The translations under genes and the position numbers were made by a program. A model generated the notes under the pieces. It saw only the letters and a list, made by a program, of their open reading frames with translations. It searched no databases and was not told where the DNA came from. A stretch of 64,000 nt of DNA. Source: Microbacterium sp. CBA3102. GTDB taxonomy: Bacteria; Actinomycetota; Actinomycetes; Actinomycetales; Microbacteriaceae. The stretch lies in contig NZ_CP042412.1 of the NCBI RefSeq assembly GCF_007954505.1, positions 248,001 to 312,000 of the forward strand, given 5' to 3'. This document shows, in pieces, positions 16,416 to 25,400 of the stretch. Within the stretch, counting starts at the first letter, position 1. Every line of letters begins with the position of its first letter.

Positions 16416-17072
16416 ATGCAGGAAATCCGTGTCCTGATCGTCGACGACGATCCGCTGGTCCGCTCGGCGCTGTCTCACTTCGTCTCCCGTGACCCCGAGA
16501 TCACCGTCATCGCCCAGGCGGAGGACGGGCTCGAGGCGATCGCCACCGTCGAGCGCGAGCAGCCCGACGTCGTGATGATGGACGTGCAGATGCCCGAGAT
16601 GGACGGCATCGAGGCCACGGGTGTGATCGCCGAACGCTGGCCGCACGTCCGAGTGCTCGCCGTGACGACGCTGGACGGGAGTGACACGGTCCTCCCCATG
16701 CTGAGCGCCGGCGCCTCCGGCTACCTCCTCAAAGACTCCAGCGCCGAAGAGATCGTCATCGGGGTGCGCGAGGTGCACAGCGGAGCGAGCTCGCTCTCCC
16801 CGCGGATCGCGTCGATGCTCATCAAGCACGTCCGCGACTCCACCCCCGCGACCGCCGATGTGGATGCCCTCGAGCCGCTCACCGAGAGGGAGGCGGAGGT
16901 GCTCCAATGCCTCGCGAAGGGCATGTCGAACGCCGAGATCGCCAAAGCACTGATCGTCTCCGAGGGGACGGTGAAGGCCCACCTCGGACGCATGATGTCG
17001 AAGTGGCACCTGCGCGACCGGGTGCAGATCCTGGTCACGGCCGCGCACGCCGGCCTCGTCAACTTCCGCTGA
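16416..17072 (+). CDS. LuxR/NarL-family response regulator
   Basis: Cytosolic two-component regulator, 218 residues. Receiver domain 1-120: acidic pair VDDDP, phospho-acceptor Asp in VVMMDVQMPEMDG (about 56), Thr in VTTLD, Lys in YLLKDSS. Helix-turn-helix at about 152-210: LTEREAEVLQCLAKGMSNAEIAKAL, VSEGTVKAHLGRM. Partner of the kinase encoded divergently. A -10 box TAGGCT (16403-16408) ends seven bases before the ATG, consistent with a leaderless mRNA. Confidence 0.95.
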   Translation: MQEIRVLIVDDDPLVRSALSHFVSRDPEITVIAQAEDGLEAIATVEREQPDVVMMDVQMPEMDGIEATGVIAERWPHVRVLAVTTLDGSDTVLPMLSAGASGYLLKDSSAEEIVIGVREVHSGASSLSPRIASMLIKHVRDSTPATADVDALEPLTEREAEVLQCLAKGMSNAEIAKALIVSEGTVKAHLGRMMSKWHLRDRVQILVTAAHAGLVNFR

Positions 17073-17079
17073 GAACCAG

Positions 17080-17120
17080 CGCGTCCCTCCCCCCGACACT
17101 CGGTCGACAGGAGGGACGCG
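17080..17120. terminator. two-way terminator hairpin
   Basis: CGCGTCCCTCC at 17080-17090 pairs perfectly with GGAGGGACGCG at 17110-17120, 19-base loop. It lies between the converging response regulator and AIM24 genes. Confidence 0.75.
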
Positions 17121-17139
17121 GGCTCAGCGGCGAGTGGCG

Positions 17140-17889
17140 TCAGCCGAAGATGCTGACGGTGTCGCCGCCGGAGCCGCTGGACGCACCGATGAAGGGGCTC
17201 AGCGAACCTGCGAAGGCCTCGACGTTCCGGGTCTGCATCAGGACGACGCCCGGCCCCGTGAAGTGCGCGACCAGCCCTTCGGCGGAGGTGACCGAGCGGA
17301 ACAGGCTGCTCGCAGCCTTCTTGGTCTTGTACTTCAGGGTCGAGTCCCAGGCCACGACGTGCCCCGTGTCGACGATGTACTCCTCGCCCGCAGCGAGCTG
17401 CTTCTGGTGGAGCGCTCCGAACGCCGTGAGGAACATCACTCCGGAGCCGCTCGCACGCAGGATGAACAGGCTGTTGCTACCGAAGAAGCCCGCCGAGCCA
17501 CCCCACCGAGTGTCGATGTCGATCGCCGGTTCGCTGGCCAGGTAGCCCGAGGCCGCGATGAGGTACTCCCCGTCGAGCCGTACGGGGACGACATCGCCGA
17601 GGGTGGCCGGTGCGAGGACGACCTCGCCGCCTTGCGATCCCGCGGTGAAGGTGGAGACGAACGCCGAGCGGCCCGCGGCGGAGCGCTTGATCGCCCCCAG
17701 GATCCCGCCCTCCATCTTGGAGGTGAGTTCGACGGAAGCGCTCATCGAGACCATCGCCCCGGCCTGGGCTGCCATCGACGCGCCGGCGGCAAGACCCACG
17801 GTGGCCATGGGGAAGGCGGGGCGGTAGTCGACGCGGTAGCCGAAGCCGGTCGCGGCACCCTCATTCGGAAGAAGTTCAAAGCTTGACAT
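17140..17889 (-). CDS. TIGR00266/AIM24 family protein
   Basis: A 249-residue beta-rich protein of the AIM24 family: RVDYRPAFPMATVGLAAGASMAAQAGAMVSMSASVELTSKMEGGILGAIKR (positions about 18-68) is the family pattern of a glycine-rich double-stranded beta-helix. The bacterial role is unknown. A -10 box TATCCT (17896-17901) ends six bases before the ATG, so leaderless. A 25-base sequence shared with the promoter region of the DUF222-HNH gene lies at 17930-17954. Confidence 0.9.
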   Translation of the reverse strand: MSSFELLPNEGAATGFGYRVDYRPAFPMATVGLAAGASMAAQAGAMVSMSASVELTSKMEGGILGAIKRSAAGRSAFVSTFTAGSQGGEVVLAPATLGDVVPVRLDGEYLIAASGYLASEPAIDIDTRWGGSAGFFGSNSLFILRASGSGVMFLTAFGALHQKQLAAGEEYIVDTGHVVAWDSTLKYKTKKAASSLFRSVTSAEGLVAHFTGPGVVLMQTRNVEAFAGSLSPFIGASSGSGGDTVSIFG

Positions 17890-17929
17890 GCAGCAAGGAT
17901 AACTGCTACAGGGCGTGCCAATTGAGGGA

Positions 17930-17954
17930 TTTGGCGATATACCGGAATGCGTTC
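17930..17954. repeat. 25-base direct repeat, left copy
   Basis: Matches 19492-19516 at 23 of 25 positions (the last 13 bases, CCGGAATGCGTTC, are identical). The copies are 1,562 bases apart and bracket the DUF222-HNH gene. This copy lies 41 bases upstream of the AIM24 start. Confidence 0.75.
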
Positions 17955-18002
17955 TTCCGCGACGCCGATCACTGAGAGACGGCGATCACCGAAGGACAGG
18001 GG

Positions 18003-19442
18003 TCACTGAGCGAGGCATGTCCCCGCAACGCTCGACAGAACCGGACGATGGGGAGCGCGCCAGCGGCGCCCCGGATCCCACCACGCGGGACCGCGGATCT
18101 GCGGAAGCCCCCCGCTCATCCTGATCTCCCATCCGGAGGTCTCCAGCGAACGATGATGCCACCAGCACAACGGCACGCCGTTGTCGGTCTGGGTGGGACC
18201 ACCCCGGGCATGTTCGACCACGTGGTGGATCTCGCACCAGGACGCGGGAACGTGGCACCCCGGAATCAGGCACTCCCCGTCGCGCGCGACGATCGCGCGC
18301 CGCTGGTGCACGGTGAACACCCGATCGCTGACCGTCACGCCGATGATCCGCCCCTCGTCGGTGAGGACACGCTGGATCGCTCCCGCGCACGCGACCTGCG
18401 AGGCCACTCCGAGAGGGACCGGCGCCTGCGTGTTCGCGATCGTGGCCCATCCCGTGCCGGTCGCCACACTTTCGGCCCCCACCTGCACGACCAGAGTCGG
18501 GGCGGCGCCGCCCAGGCTCGGCATCTCGTCATGGCGCGCTGCGATCCCCAACGCGGCGGTCAGCGCATCATGTCGCTTCTGCGCCGCGGAGCGCCCGTCG
18601 ATCACGTGCCGCGGATCCGTGTTCCACGGCTCAGCGTCCGGCGCTTCTCCCTCGGAGTCGCGGAAGACGACGCCGGGCGGAACCGGAGCGCCGGTCTTCG
18701 GATTGCACTGCGCGTCGAGGATCAGCTGCAGCTGCGCCGCGGCATCCGGCAGCAGATTGCCTCGCAGCGGATGCACCCCGTCGCGGAGGCGCCCGACCGT
18801 CACGAACCGCTGCTGCTGTGCCCGGAGGTCGGACGGCTCAGCGCCATCCGGATCGAGCGTCATGGCCAGCACCTGCGCGAACTGACGAAGGTCGTCGGGT
18901 GTCGCGGGCGGCGCGGAGTCGGCATCCGCGACGTCGTCCGCAGTGGGGCAGCCGCGGGCGATGTCTGCCAGCGCCGCGTCGGCCACCAGCCGCTCCGCGG
19001 TGCCGATGCGATCGCCCGCCTGATCGATCGGGGTCGTGGCCGCGAGGACGCCGGTCACGCCGATCGCACCGTCGAGGAGTGCCTCACGCAGCGCGGGGTA
19101 CCGAGCGGGCAGTCGCTCCCCCGACGACAACGACACCTCGCGACGCACGGCGGAGGCTGCCTTCACGACTCGCGAGGCCCCCGGCGCGTCGAGCCGCAGC
19201 ACCCTCTGCAGCAGTTCGTTCAGTGAGCGGCACCCGAAGCCGTCGGAGAACCGCTGGTCGGTCGATGCAACCGCCTCCACGATCACCGCCTCCACCCGCC
19301 GCAGCGCTTCTCCTGCGGTGCGGAGCACCTCCATCCGCCCGGCATCGGTCTGCCCCGCCAACCCTCCGCTGGACAGCACGCGATCGAGGTCGGTGACCAG
19401 CTGATCGAGAGAGTCCAGGAGCGGGTGCATGCCCTCATTCAA
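18003..19442 (-). CDS. DUF222 / HNH endonuclease domain protein (REP13E12-like)
   Basis: 479 residues: a helical DUF222 domain over about residues 10-330, then a C-terminal HNH nuclease fold near 385-440 with CLIPGC, the HH pair in CEIHHVVEHARGG, the central Asn in TDNGVPLC and the last His in WWHHRS. These genes occur in many copies in actinobacteria and correspond to the REP13E12 repeat family of mycobacteria. Their function is unproven; some may be mobile or toxin-like. Direct repeats flank it. No clear ribosome binding site precedes the ATG at 19442; an alternative in-frame ATG at 19430 is possible. Confidence 0.9.
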   Translation of the reverse strand: MNEGMHPLLDSLDQLVTDLDRVLSSGGLAGQTDAGRMEVLRTAGEALRRVEAVIVEAVASTDQRFSDGFGCRSLNELLQRVLRLDAPGASRVVKAASAVRREVSLSSGERLPARYPALREALLDGAIGVTGVLAATTPIDQAGDRIGTAERLVADAALADIARGCPTADDVADADSAPPATPDDLRQFAQVLAMTLDPDGAEPSDLRAQQQRFVTVGRLRDGVHPLRGNLLPDAAAQLQLILDAQCNPKTGAPVPPGVVFRDSEGEAPDAEPWNTDPRHVIDGRSAAQKRHDALTAALGIAARHDEMPSLGGAAPTLVVQVGAESVATGTGWATIANTQAPVPLGVASQVACAGAIQRVLTDEGRIIGVTVSDRVFTVHQRRAIVARDGECLIPGCHVPASWCEIHHVVEHARGGPTQTDNGVPLCWWHHRSLETSGWEIRMSGGLPQIRGPAWWDPGRRWRAPHRPVLSSVAGTCLAQ

Positions 19443-19491
19443 CGCCCGACCACTGACATTTCGAGCCCGAAACAGGCCTGTTCAGGAGGTG

Positions 19492-19516
19492 TTTCGCGAT
19501 ATCCCGGAATGCGTTC
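19492..19516. repeat. 25-base direct repeat, right copy
   Basis: Second copy of the repeat at 17930-17954 (23/25 identical), 50 bases upstream of the DUF222-HNH start. Both copies have the same orientation. Confidence 0.75.
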
Positions 19517-19538
19517 GGCGGGGAGCGGACCACGACGC

Positions 19539-20402
19539 TCAGAGCGCGAGCAGCACGATGCCTGCGACGACCACGAGCGATGCGGCGATCCGCCATCCCG
19601 GACGCGATTCCCGCAGGACGAAGACCCCGAAGAGGCTCACCAGCACGACGCTCACCTCGCGCAACGGTGCGACCAGCGCGACCGGAGCGATCTGGATCGC
19701 CGTCAGCACCAGGATGTACGACAGCGGGGAGAGGATCCCGAAAGCGAGGATGCGGCGCCACTGCGTGCGGCCGAGCGCCCACACCGCATCCCAGCGGCGA
19801 CGAACCGCGATCGAGTAGAACGGCACTTGCAGCACCGTGGTCCCGACCATGAACGCGACGGGCGAGAGGTCCCACGTCCGCACCGCGTGAGCGTCCCAGA
19901 TCGTGTAGATCGCGATCGCGACGCCGGTGAGCAGGCCGAATACGATGCCGGGATCGATCCGCCCCGTGCCCGCCCCTTTGCCCCGATCGACGAGACCGAC
20001 GGCGACGACCCCGACGATCACCGCCGCCACGCCCACGAGCGCGACCGCCGACGGGCGCTCCCCCAGCACCAGTACGGCGACGATCACGGAGAGGAAGGGG
20101 CCGGTGCCGCGGGCGGTCGCGTAGACGGTGGAGAGGTTGCCTCGCTGATACCCGCGCTGGAGGACCGCCATGTAGCCGACGTGAAGGATCGACGAGACGA
20201 CGACACCGAGGGCGAAGGACCCCACATCGTCGGTACCGAGGCCGCCTGTGAACGGCACGGCTCCGGCCCACACGACGGTGCTCCCGACGGCACCCCACCA
20301 CAAGAACGGCGCTCCGGCCCTGCTGATGCCGTGCGCGATGATGTTCCACGCCGCGTGGGCGATGGCGGCTCCGAAGACCAGGACGAAGGCGAGAGGCGAC
20401 AC
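19539..20402 (-). CDS. EamA/DMT-family transporter
   Basis: Ten-helix membrane protein of 287 residues with two EamA repeats (about 5-135 and 150-287). Recognisable: AHAAWNIIAHGISRAGAPFLWW, YMAVLQRGYQRGNLSTVYATARGTGPFLS (about 78-106) and APVALVAPLREVSVVLVSLFGVFVLRE in the last third. Start GTG 20402 follows GGAAGGG. Substrate unknown; the region 20403-20668 upstream holds no gene that I can see. Confidence 0.88.
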   Translation of the reverse strand: MSPLAFVLVFGAAIAHAAWNIIAHGISRAGAPFLWWGAVGSTVVWAGAVPFTGGLGTDDVGSFALGVVVSSILHVGYMAVLQRGYQRGNLSTVYATARGTGPFLSVIVAVLVLGERPSAVALVGVAAVIVGVVAVGLVDRGKGAGTGRIDPGIVFGLLTGVAIAIYTIWDAHAVRTWDLSPVAFMVGTTVLQVPFYSIAVRRRWDAVWALGRTQWRRILAFGILSPLSYILVLTAIQIAPVALVAPLREVSVVLVSLFGVFVLRESRPGWRIAASLVVVAGIVLLAL

Positions 20403-20668
20403 GGCGAGACCCTTCCGTCCGACGCACGGCGCGACGAACAGGGTCCTCCGGGCTTTTGTCCTGTCAGATGACGGCTCTCCTGCGGAGGAGTGCCGTGGCG
20501 CCGCTCGGACCAGACGGGCGTGAACCCCGGAACCCTAGGCGCTATCGAGAAGACCCTACCGCGCCGTGGTGAACACCCGGGAACGCGAAGCGCCCCGCTC
20601 GACGGCGATTCCGAGAGCAGACCCCGGACTACGCTCGAAGGACCGCACATCCGAAGGAAGGTCACGAC

Positions 20669-21952
20669 ATGCCTGTCACCCCCGCCGCGCTCGCCCACGC
20701 CGAGGATCTCGCCGACTTCGTCGCCGCTTCTCCGTCGAGCTATCACGCGGCGGCGGAGGTCGCTCGGCGCCTGGAGAGCGCAGGGTTCACCCGGCTGCGT
20801 GAGGAGGACGCCTGGACCGCACCCGCGGGCGGGCGGTATGTGGTGGTCCGCGACGGCGCGGCGATCGCCTGGACGGTGCCCGCGGATGCCACGGCGACGA
20901 CACCCGTGCAGATCTTCGGCGCCCACACCGACTCCCCCGGCTTCAAGCTCAAGCCGCAGCCGACCACGGGGTCGCGCGGCTGGCTGCAGGCCGCCGTCGA
21001 GGTCTACGGCGGCCCGCTGCTGAACTCCTGGCTCGACCGCGAGCTGCGTCTCGCCGGACGCCTGGCCCTCGCGGACGGACGCGTGGTGCTCGCCGACACC
21101 GGCCCTCTCCTGCGCCTGCCGCAGCTCGCGATCCACCTCGACCGCGGCGTCAACAACGGCCTCGCCCTCGACAAGCAGGTCGAGACGCAGCCGGTGTGGG
21201 GCCTGGGCGACGCGAGTGAAGCCGACATCCTCGCCGAGCTCGCCGCCTCCGCCGACGTGGCGGCCGCCGACATCCGCGGATACGACGTGGTGATCGCCGA
21301 CAGCGCACGCGGCGCCGTGTTCGGCAAGGACGACGCCTTCTTCGCCTCCGGCCGTCTCGACGACCTCGCCTCGGTGCACGCCGGGGTGGTCGCGCTCGCG
21401 ACACACGAGCCGAGGGCGGGTGGCCCCATCGCCGTGCTCGCCGCCTTCGACCACGAGGAGCTCGGTTCCGAGTCGCGCTCCGGAGCGGCCGGCCCGTTCC
21501 TGGAGGACGTGCTCGAGCGCCTGTATGCCGGGCTCGGCGCCGATGCCTCCGAGCGGCGCCGAGGGTACGCGTCGTCGTGGTGCCTGTCGAGCGATGTCGG
21601 ACACTCCGTGCACCCCAACTACGCCGCCAAGCATGACCCCGTCGTGCAGCCGGTGCTCGGGTCGGGGCCGATCCTGAAGATCAACGCCAACCAGCGGTAC
21701 GCGACGGATGCCGTCGGCACCGCGTCCTGGCTGTCCTGGTGCGAGCGGGCCGGGGTGACGGCCCAGGAGTTCGTGTCGAACAACAGCGTGCCCTGCGGGT
21801 CGACGATCGGCCCCATCACCGCGACGCGCCTCGGCATCCGCACGGTGGACGTCGGCATCCCGATCCTCTCGATGCACTCCGCCCGCGAACTCGCCGGGGT
21901 CTCCGACCTCCACGACCTCACGCGCACCGCACAGGCGTTCTTCGCCGGCTGA
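20669..21952 (+). CDS. M18 family metalloaminopeptidase
   Basis: Zinc aminopeptidase of 427 residues releasing N-terminal, preferentially acidic or neutral, residues in the cytosol. Metal-binding and catalytic motifs are intact: GAHTDSPGFKLKP, the GGPLLNSWLDREL loop, ASGRLDDLASVHAG, FDHEELGSESRSGA, DVGHSVHPNYAAKHDP and MHSARELAG. Length matches the family. A purine-rich GAAGGAAGG precedes the ATG. It is a single gene; the permease gene begins 66 bases downstream. Confidence 0.95.
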   Translation: MPVTPAALAHAEDLADFVAASPSSYHAAAEVARRLESAGFTRLREEDAWTAPAGGRYVVVRDGAAIAWTVPADATATTPVQIFGAHTDSPGFKLKPQPTTGSRGWLQAAVEVYGGPLLNSWLDRELRLAGRLALADGRVVLADTGPLLRLPQLAIHLDRGVNNGLALDKQVETQPVWGLGDASEADILAELAASADVAAADIRGYDVVIADSARGAVFGKDDAFFASGRLDDLASVHAGVVALATHEPRAGGPIAVLAAFDHEELGSESRSGAAGPFLEDVLERLYAGLGADASERRRGYASSWCLSSDVGHSVHPNYAAKHDPVVQPVLGSGPILKINANQRYATDAVGTASWLSWCERAGVTAQEFVSNNSVPCGSTIGPITATRLGIRTVDVGIPILSMHSARELAGVSDLHDLTRTAQAFFAG

Positions 21953-22018
21953 GCCTTCTGGCGCGGTTCGACCGCAGAAGTCCGCCCGGTGACGGGGCGG
22001 CAGTGCCAGGATGTCAGC

Positions 22019-23461
22019 ATGACGGACATCAAGCCGGCTCTCATCGAGCGCGCGGGCATCGAGATCATCCCCGAGTCGGAGCGCACCGCGCGACCCCGCG
22101 ACCTCTTCTGGCCCTGGTTCGCGGCGAACGTGTCGGTCTTCGGGATGTCGTACGGGTCGTTCGTGCTCGGCTTCGGCATCTCGTTCTGGCAGGCGACCCT
22201 CGTATCGGTCCTCGGCATCGTGGTGTCGTTCCTGCTCTGCGGGCTGATCGCGATCGCCGGCAAGCGCGGTTCGGCGCCGACCATGGTGCTCTCTCGCGCG
22301 GCCTTCGGCGTGCAGGGACAGAAGGTCCCCGGCATCGTCTCGTGGCTGACCTCGATCGGCTGGGAGACATTCCTCGCGATCATGGCCGTGCTCGCGACCG
22401 CGACCGTGATCACCCAGCTCGGCGGCGACGGAGACAGCATCGGACTCAAGATCGTCGCGACGGTAATCGTCGCGGCGCTGATCGTCACGGCATCCGTGCT
22501 GGGCTATCACACGATCATGCGGATGCAGTCGGTGCTCACCTGGATCACCGGCGTCGTCACCGTGCTCTACATCGTGCTCGCGGCGCCACAGATCGACCTC
22601 GCCGCGGTGCTGGCCCGCCCGGACGGCGGCATCGGCCAGGTCATCGGCGCACTCGTCATGGTGATGACCGGATTCGGACTGGGCTGGATCAACATCGCCG
22701 CCGACTGGTCCCGCTACCAGAAGCGCACAGCGTCCGACGGGGCGATCGTGGCGTGGAACACCATCGGCGGTTCGGTCGCGCCGGTCATCCTGGTCGTCTT
22801 CGGCCTGCTGCTCGGCGGGTCGAACGAAGAGCTGATGAATGCGATCGCCGCGGACCCGATCGGCGCCCTCGCGTCGATCCTGCCGACCTGGGTGCTCGTG
22901 CCCTTCCTGCTGACGGCGGTGCTCGCCCTCGTCTCGGGTGCGGTGCTGGGCATCTACTCCTCGGGGCTGACGCTCCTCAGCCTCGGCATCCGCATCCCCC
23001 GTCCGTCCGCCGCGGCGATCGACGGAGTGATCCTCACCCTCGGCACGGTCTTCGTCGTGTTCTTCGCCACCGACTTCCTCGGGCCCTTCCAGAGCTTCCT
23101 GATCACACTGGGTGTCCCGCTCGCATCCTGGGCGGGCATCCTGATCGCCGACATCCTGCGCCGCCGGAAGGACTACGACGAGGATGCCCTGTTCGACAGC
23201 CGCGGCCGCTACGGCGCCTGGGACTGGACCTCGATCGGCACCATGGTCGTGACCAGCGTGATCGGGTGGGGGCTGGTCGTGAACAACTTCGCCGAGGATG
23301 CCGCGTGGAACAACTGGCAGGGCTATCTGCTGTTCCTGGTCGGCGGCAGGGACGGGGACTGGGCCTACGCGAACCTCGGGGTGTTCTTCGCGCTGGTGCT
23401 GTCGTTCCTCGTGACGTACTTCGCCCGGGCCGGGAAGATCCGGCGCCAGGAGAACGCGTGA
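22019..23461 (+). CDS. NCS1 purine/cytosine permease family transporter
   Basis: Secondary transporter of 480 residues with about 12 helices. NCS1 features: RPRDLFWPWFAANVSVFGMSYG at 24-45, GQKVPGIVSWLTSIGWETF, GFGLGWINIAADWSRYQKR, and DRRGRY-like end DSRGRYGAWDW. Substrates of this branch are cytosine, purines or related bases. It overlaps an isochorismatase-like hydrolase gene, which suggests uptake and hydrolysis of one N-containing compound. ATG 22019 is preferred to the frame start at 21989; CAGGAT six bases upstream may be its -10. Confidence 0.9.
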   Translation: MTDIKPALIERAGIEIIPESERTARPRDLFWPWFAANVSVFGMSYGSFVLGFGISFWQATLVSVLGIVVSFLLCGLIAIAGKRGSAPTMVLSRAAFGVQGQKVPGIVSWLTSIGWETFLAIMAVLATATVITQLGGDGDSIGLKIVATVIVAALIVTASVLGYHTIMRMQSVLTWITGVVTVLYIVLAAPQIDLAAVLARPDGGIGQVIGALVMVMTGFGLGWINIAADWSRYQKRTASDGAIVAWNTIGGSVAPVILVVFGLLLGGSNEELMNAIAADPIGALASILPTWVLVPFLLTAVLALVSGAVLGIYSSGLTLLSLGIRIPRPSAAAIDGVILTLGTVFVVFFATDFLGPFQSFLITLGVPLASWAGILIADILRRRKDYDEDALFDSRGRYGAWDWTSIGTMVVTSVIGWGLVVNNFAEDAAWNNWQGYLLFLVGGRDGDWAYANLGVFFALVLSFLVTYFARAGKIRRQENA

Positions 23462-24015
23462 GTGCGGGCCCGCTCGACGACACCTGGCTGGTGGTGATCG
23501 ATCCGCAGGCCATCTTCGCCGCGCCGGAGTCCGCCTGGGGGTCTCCCTTCTTCGCCGAGGCGATGCCCCGCATCCGCACCTTGGCCGACGCCTTCGGTGA
23601 CCGGGTCCTCGTGACCCGCTGGATGCCGACCGCCGACCGGACGACGTCGTGGGGTGCGTACTTCGACGCCTGGCCGTTCGCGGATCAGCCGCCGAGCGAT
23701 CCGCTGTTCGCGCTGGTGCCGGAGGCGGCCACCGTGAGCACCCACCCGACGATCGACCTGCCGACCTTCGGCAAGTGGGGGCCCGAGCTCGAAACCGTGG
23801 TCGGCCGCGGAGGCCGCGTGGTGCTGGCCGGCGTCTCGACCGATTGCTGCGTGATCTCGACGGCGCTGGCCGCCGCGGATGCGGGTGCCCACGTCACGAT
23901 CGCCGCAGACGCCTGCGCCGGATCGACGGCGGAGAACCATGAGGCCGCGCTGCAGGTGATGAGGCTCTATCCCCCGCAGATCACCGTCAGCGACACGGAC
24001 ACGATCCTCGGCTGA
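23458..24015 (+). CDS. isochorismatase-like cysteine hydrolase
   Basis: 185-residue hydrolase with the family triad: Asp in VVIDPQ (about 14), Lys in TFGKWG, Cys in GVSTDCCVISTALAA (cis-peptide loop plus nucleophile). Such enzymes cleave amides or ureido compounds (nicotinamidase, ureidoacrylate hydrolase, N-carbamoylsarcosine amidase). GTG 23458 overlaps the permease stop by four bases, so the two are translationally coupled. Substrate inferred to be imported by that permease. Confidence 0.9.
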   Translation: MSAGPLDDTWLVVIDPQAIFAAPESAWGSPFFAEAMPRIRTLADAFGDRVLVTRWMPTADRTTSWGAYFDAWPFADQPPSDPLFALVPEAATVSTHPTIDLPTFGKWGPELETVVGRGGRVVLAGVSTDCCVISTALAAADAGAHVTIAADACAGSTAENHEAALQVMRLYPPQITVSDTDTILG

Positions 24016-24032
24016 ACCAGGGCGTCGCCCGC

Positions 24033-24740
24033 TCAGGCCGCCCGCACGGCCGCTGCGATCTCGGACGGCTTTCCCTGCCACGGGGCGCCGTGTCCCGGCA
24101 GCACCCAGGAGGCCGACACCGCGGCCAGGCGATCGAGCGAGGACAGAGCGGCCTCCGGCTCATCCGTGAAGGGCGCGGGCTGTGCGCCGGTACGGCCGGT
24201 GAGCACGTGCCTCGTCGTGAGCGCATCCCCCACGAACACGGCGTCGACGACCGGGACATGCACCGCGACGCTCCCCGGCGAGTGACCGGGCATCCCGATC
24301 ACGACGGGAGCGCCCGGCAGGTCGAGCACGTCGCCATCCGCGACCTCCGTCACCACGGAGACGTGCGGTGTGCGCAGGGCGTTCTTGCGGAGGGCGTAGG
24401 CGAAGAATCCGAGCGTCGGCCCGAGCCTCGCAGGCCCCATCGCCGTCTTCGGCTTCTCGCCCGTGCGCACGCGGTGGCTGTCGGCCGCGTGGATGAAGAC
24501 CGGCGCCCCCGCCTCGGTGCGCAGCCGCTCGGCGAAACCGATGTGGTCGCTGTCGCCGTGGGTGAGGACGAGGCCGCGGACATCGGACAGCGGACGGCGG
24601 ATCAGCTCGAGCTCGCGCTGGAGGTCGTGCCAGTGCCCGGGAAGACCCGCATCGATCAGGGTGATCCCCTCGGGCAGGTCGATGAGGTAGGAGGCGACGA
24701 TGTCGTTGCCCAGTCGGTGCAGGTGGGGTGCGAGCTTCAT
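24033..24740 (-). CDS. MBL-fold metallohydrolase
   Basis: 235-residue metallo-beta-lactamase fold hydrolase. The zinc motif T-H-G-D-S-D-H (LVLTHGDSDHIGFAERL) is complete, with later ligands in GMPGHSPGSVAVHV, FVGDALTT and LPGHGAPW. Substrate unknown. The ribosome binding site GAGAGGATC precedes the ATG. It diverges from a TetR-family gene with a perfect palindrome between them, so its expression is probably switched by that regulator's ligand. Confidence 0.9.
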   Translation of the reverse strand: MKLAPHLHRLGNDIVASYLIDLPEGITLIDAGLPGHWHDLQRELELIRRPLSDVRGLVLTHGDSDHIGFAERLRTEAGAPVFIHAADSHRVRTGEKPKTAMGPARLGPTLGFFAYALRKNALRTPHVSVVTEVADGDVLDLPGAPVVIGMPGHSPGSVAVHVPVVDAVFVGDALTTRHVLTGRTGAQPAPFTDEPEAALSSLDRLAAVSASWVLPGHGAPWQGKPSEIAAAVRAA

Positions 24741-24760
24741 GGCGGATCCTCTCGGGATTG

Positions 24761-24808
24761 TTGCGATAGCTACGATACGTAGCTATCATGGCTAATGTCA
24801 ATAGCCAT
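24761..24808. promoter_or_regulatory. overlapping divergent promoters with TetR-type palindrome
   Basis: Arms GATAGCTACG (24765-24774) and CGTAGCTATC (24778-24787) are perfect reverse complements around ATA. Minus-strand promoter for the MBL gene: -35 TTGACA (24796-24801), 18-base spacer, -10 TATCGT (24772-24777). Plus-strand promoter for tetR: -35 TTGCGA (24761-24766), 17-base spacer, -10 TATCAT (24784-24789). The palindrome covers both. A second dyad, ATGGCTA (24788-24794) with TAGCCAT (24802-24808), follows. Confidence 0.8.
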
Positions 24809-24820
24809 CCAGGAGGACCG

Positions 24821-25345
24821 ATGCCGACCCCCGAACGCACGTCCATCGCGGAGATCGTCGCCGCCGGACGGGAGATCCTCGAAATCGCCGGACCCGCGGG
24901 ACTCACCATGCAGGCGGTCGCGGCTCGCGTCGGCGTCCGTGCCCCCTCGCTCTACAAGCGGATCCGCGATCGGGACGCCCTGCACACCGCGGTCGCCGTG
25001 TCCACGATCGACGCCCTCACCGCACGGCTCGAGCACGAGGGCGACGACCTCGCCGGCCTCGCGCACGTCTACCGCGGCTTCGCGAAGGAGAACCCCGAGG
25101 GGTTCCGGCTGATGTTCACGATCGCGGCCCCCCAGGATGCCCTCGCGCGCTCCGCCGCGCCGGTGATCCGGGCGTCCTCCGCTCTGGTCGGCGAGGACGA
25201 CGCCCTCGACGCCGCCCGTCTCTTCACGGCGTGGGCGACCGGCTTCCTGCAGATGGAGCTCGCCGGCGCCTTCCGCCTCGGCGGCGACGTCGACCGCGCC
25301 TTCGAGTACGGGCTGACGCGACTCATCGCCGGCATGGGCGGCTGA
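24821..25345 (+). CDS. TetR/AcrR family regulator
   Basis: 174-residue repressor. N-terminal helix-turn-helix: SIAEIVAAGREILEIAGPAGLTMQAVAARVGVRAPSLYKRIRDRDAL (residues about 7-53). The C-terminal ligand domain has the TetR_C_33-like FAKENPEGFRLMF. Start ATG 24821 is chosen because AGGAGGA (24811-24817) precedes it; the in-frame ATG at 24788 lies inside the -10 box of the promoter. Likely represses itself and the MBL hydrolase. Confidence 0.9.
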   Translation: MPTPERTSIAEIVAAGREILEIAGPAGLTMQAVAARVGVRAPSLYKRIRDRDALHTAVAVSTIDALTARLEHEGDDLAGLAHVYRGFAKENPEGFRLMFTIAAPQDALARSAAPVIRASSALVGEDDALDAARLFTAWATGFLQMELAGAFRLGGDVDRAFEYGLTRLIAGMGG

Positions 25346-25400
25346 TCTCTCGCCCCCGAGCGCCGCTCCCGCTCCCGCACCCCGCTCCCGTATCCGGTAC

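Noticed and set aside
18003..19442. DUF222-HNH gene as a classical insertion sequence transposase
   Set aside because: No DDE or serine-recombinase motif and no terminal inverted repeats; only direct repeats are seen, so it is not called a mobile element.
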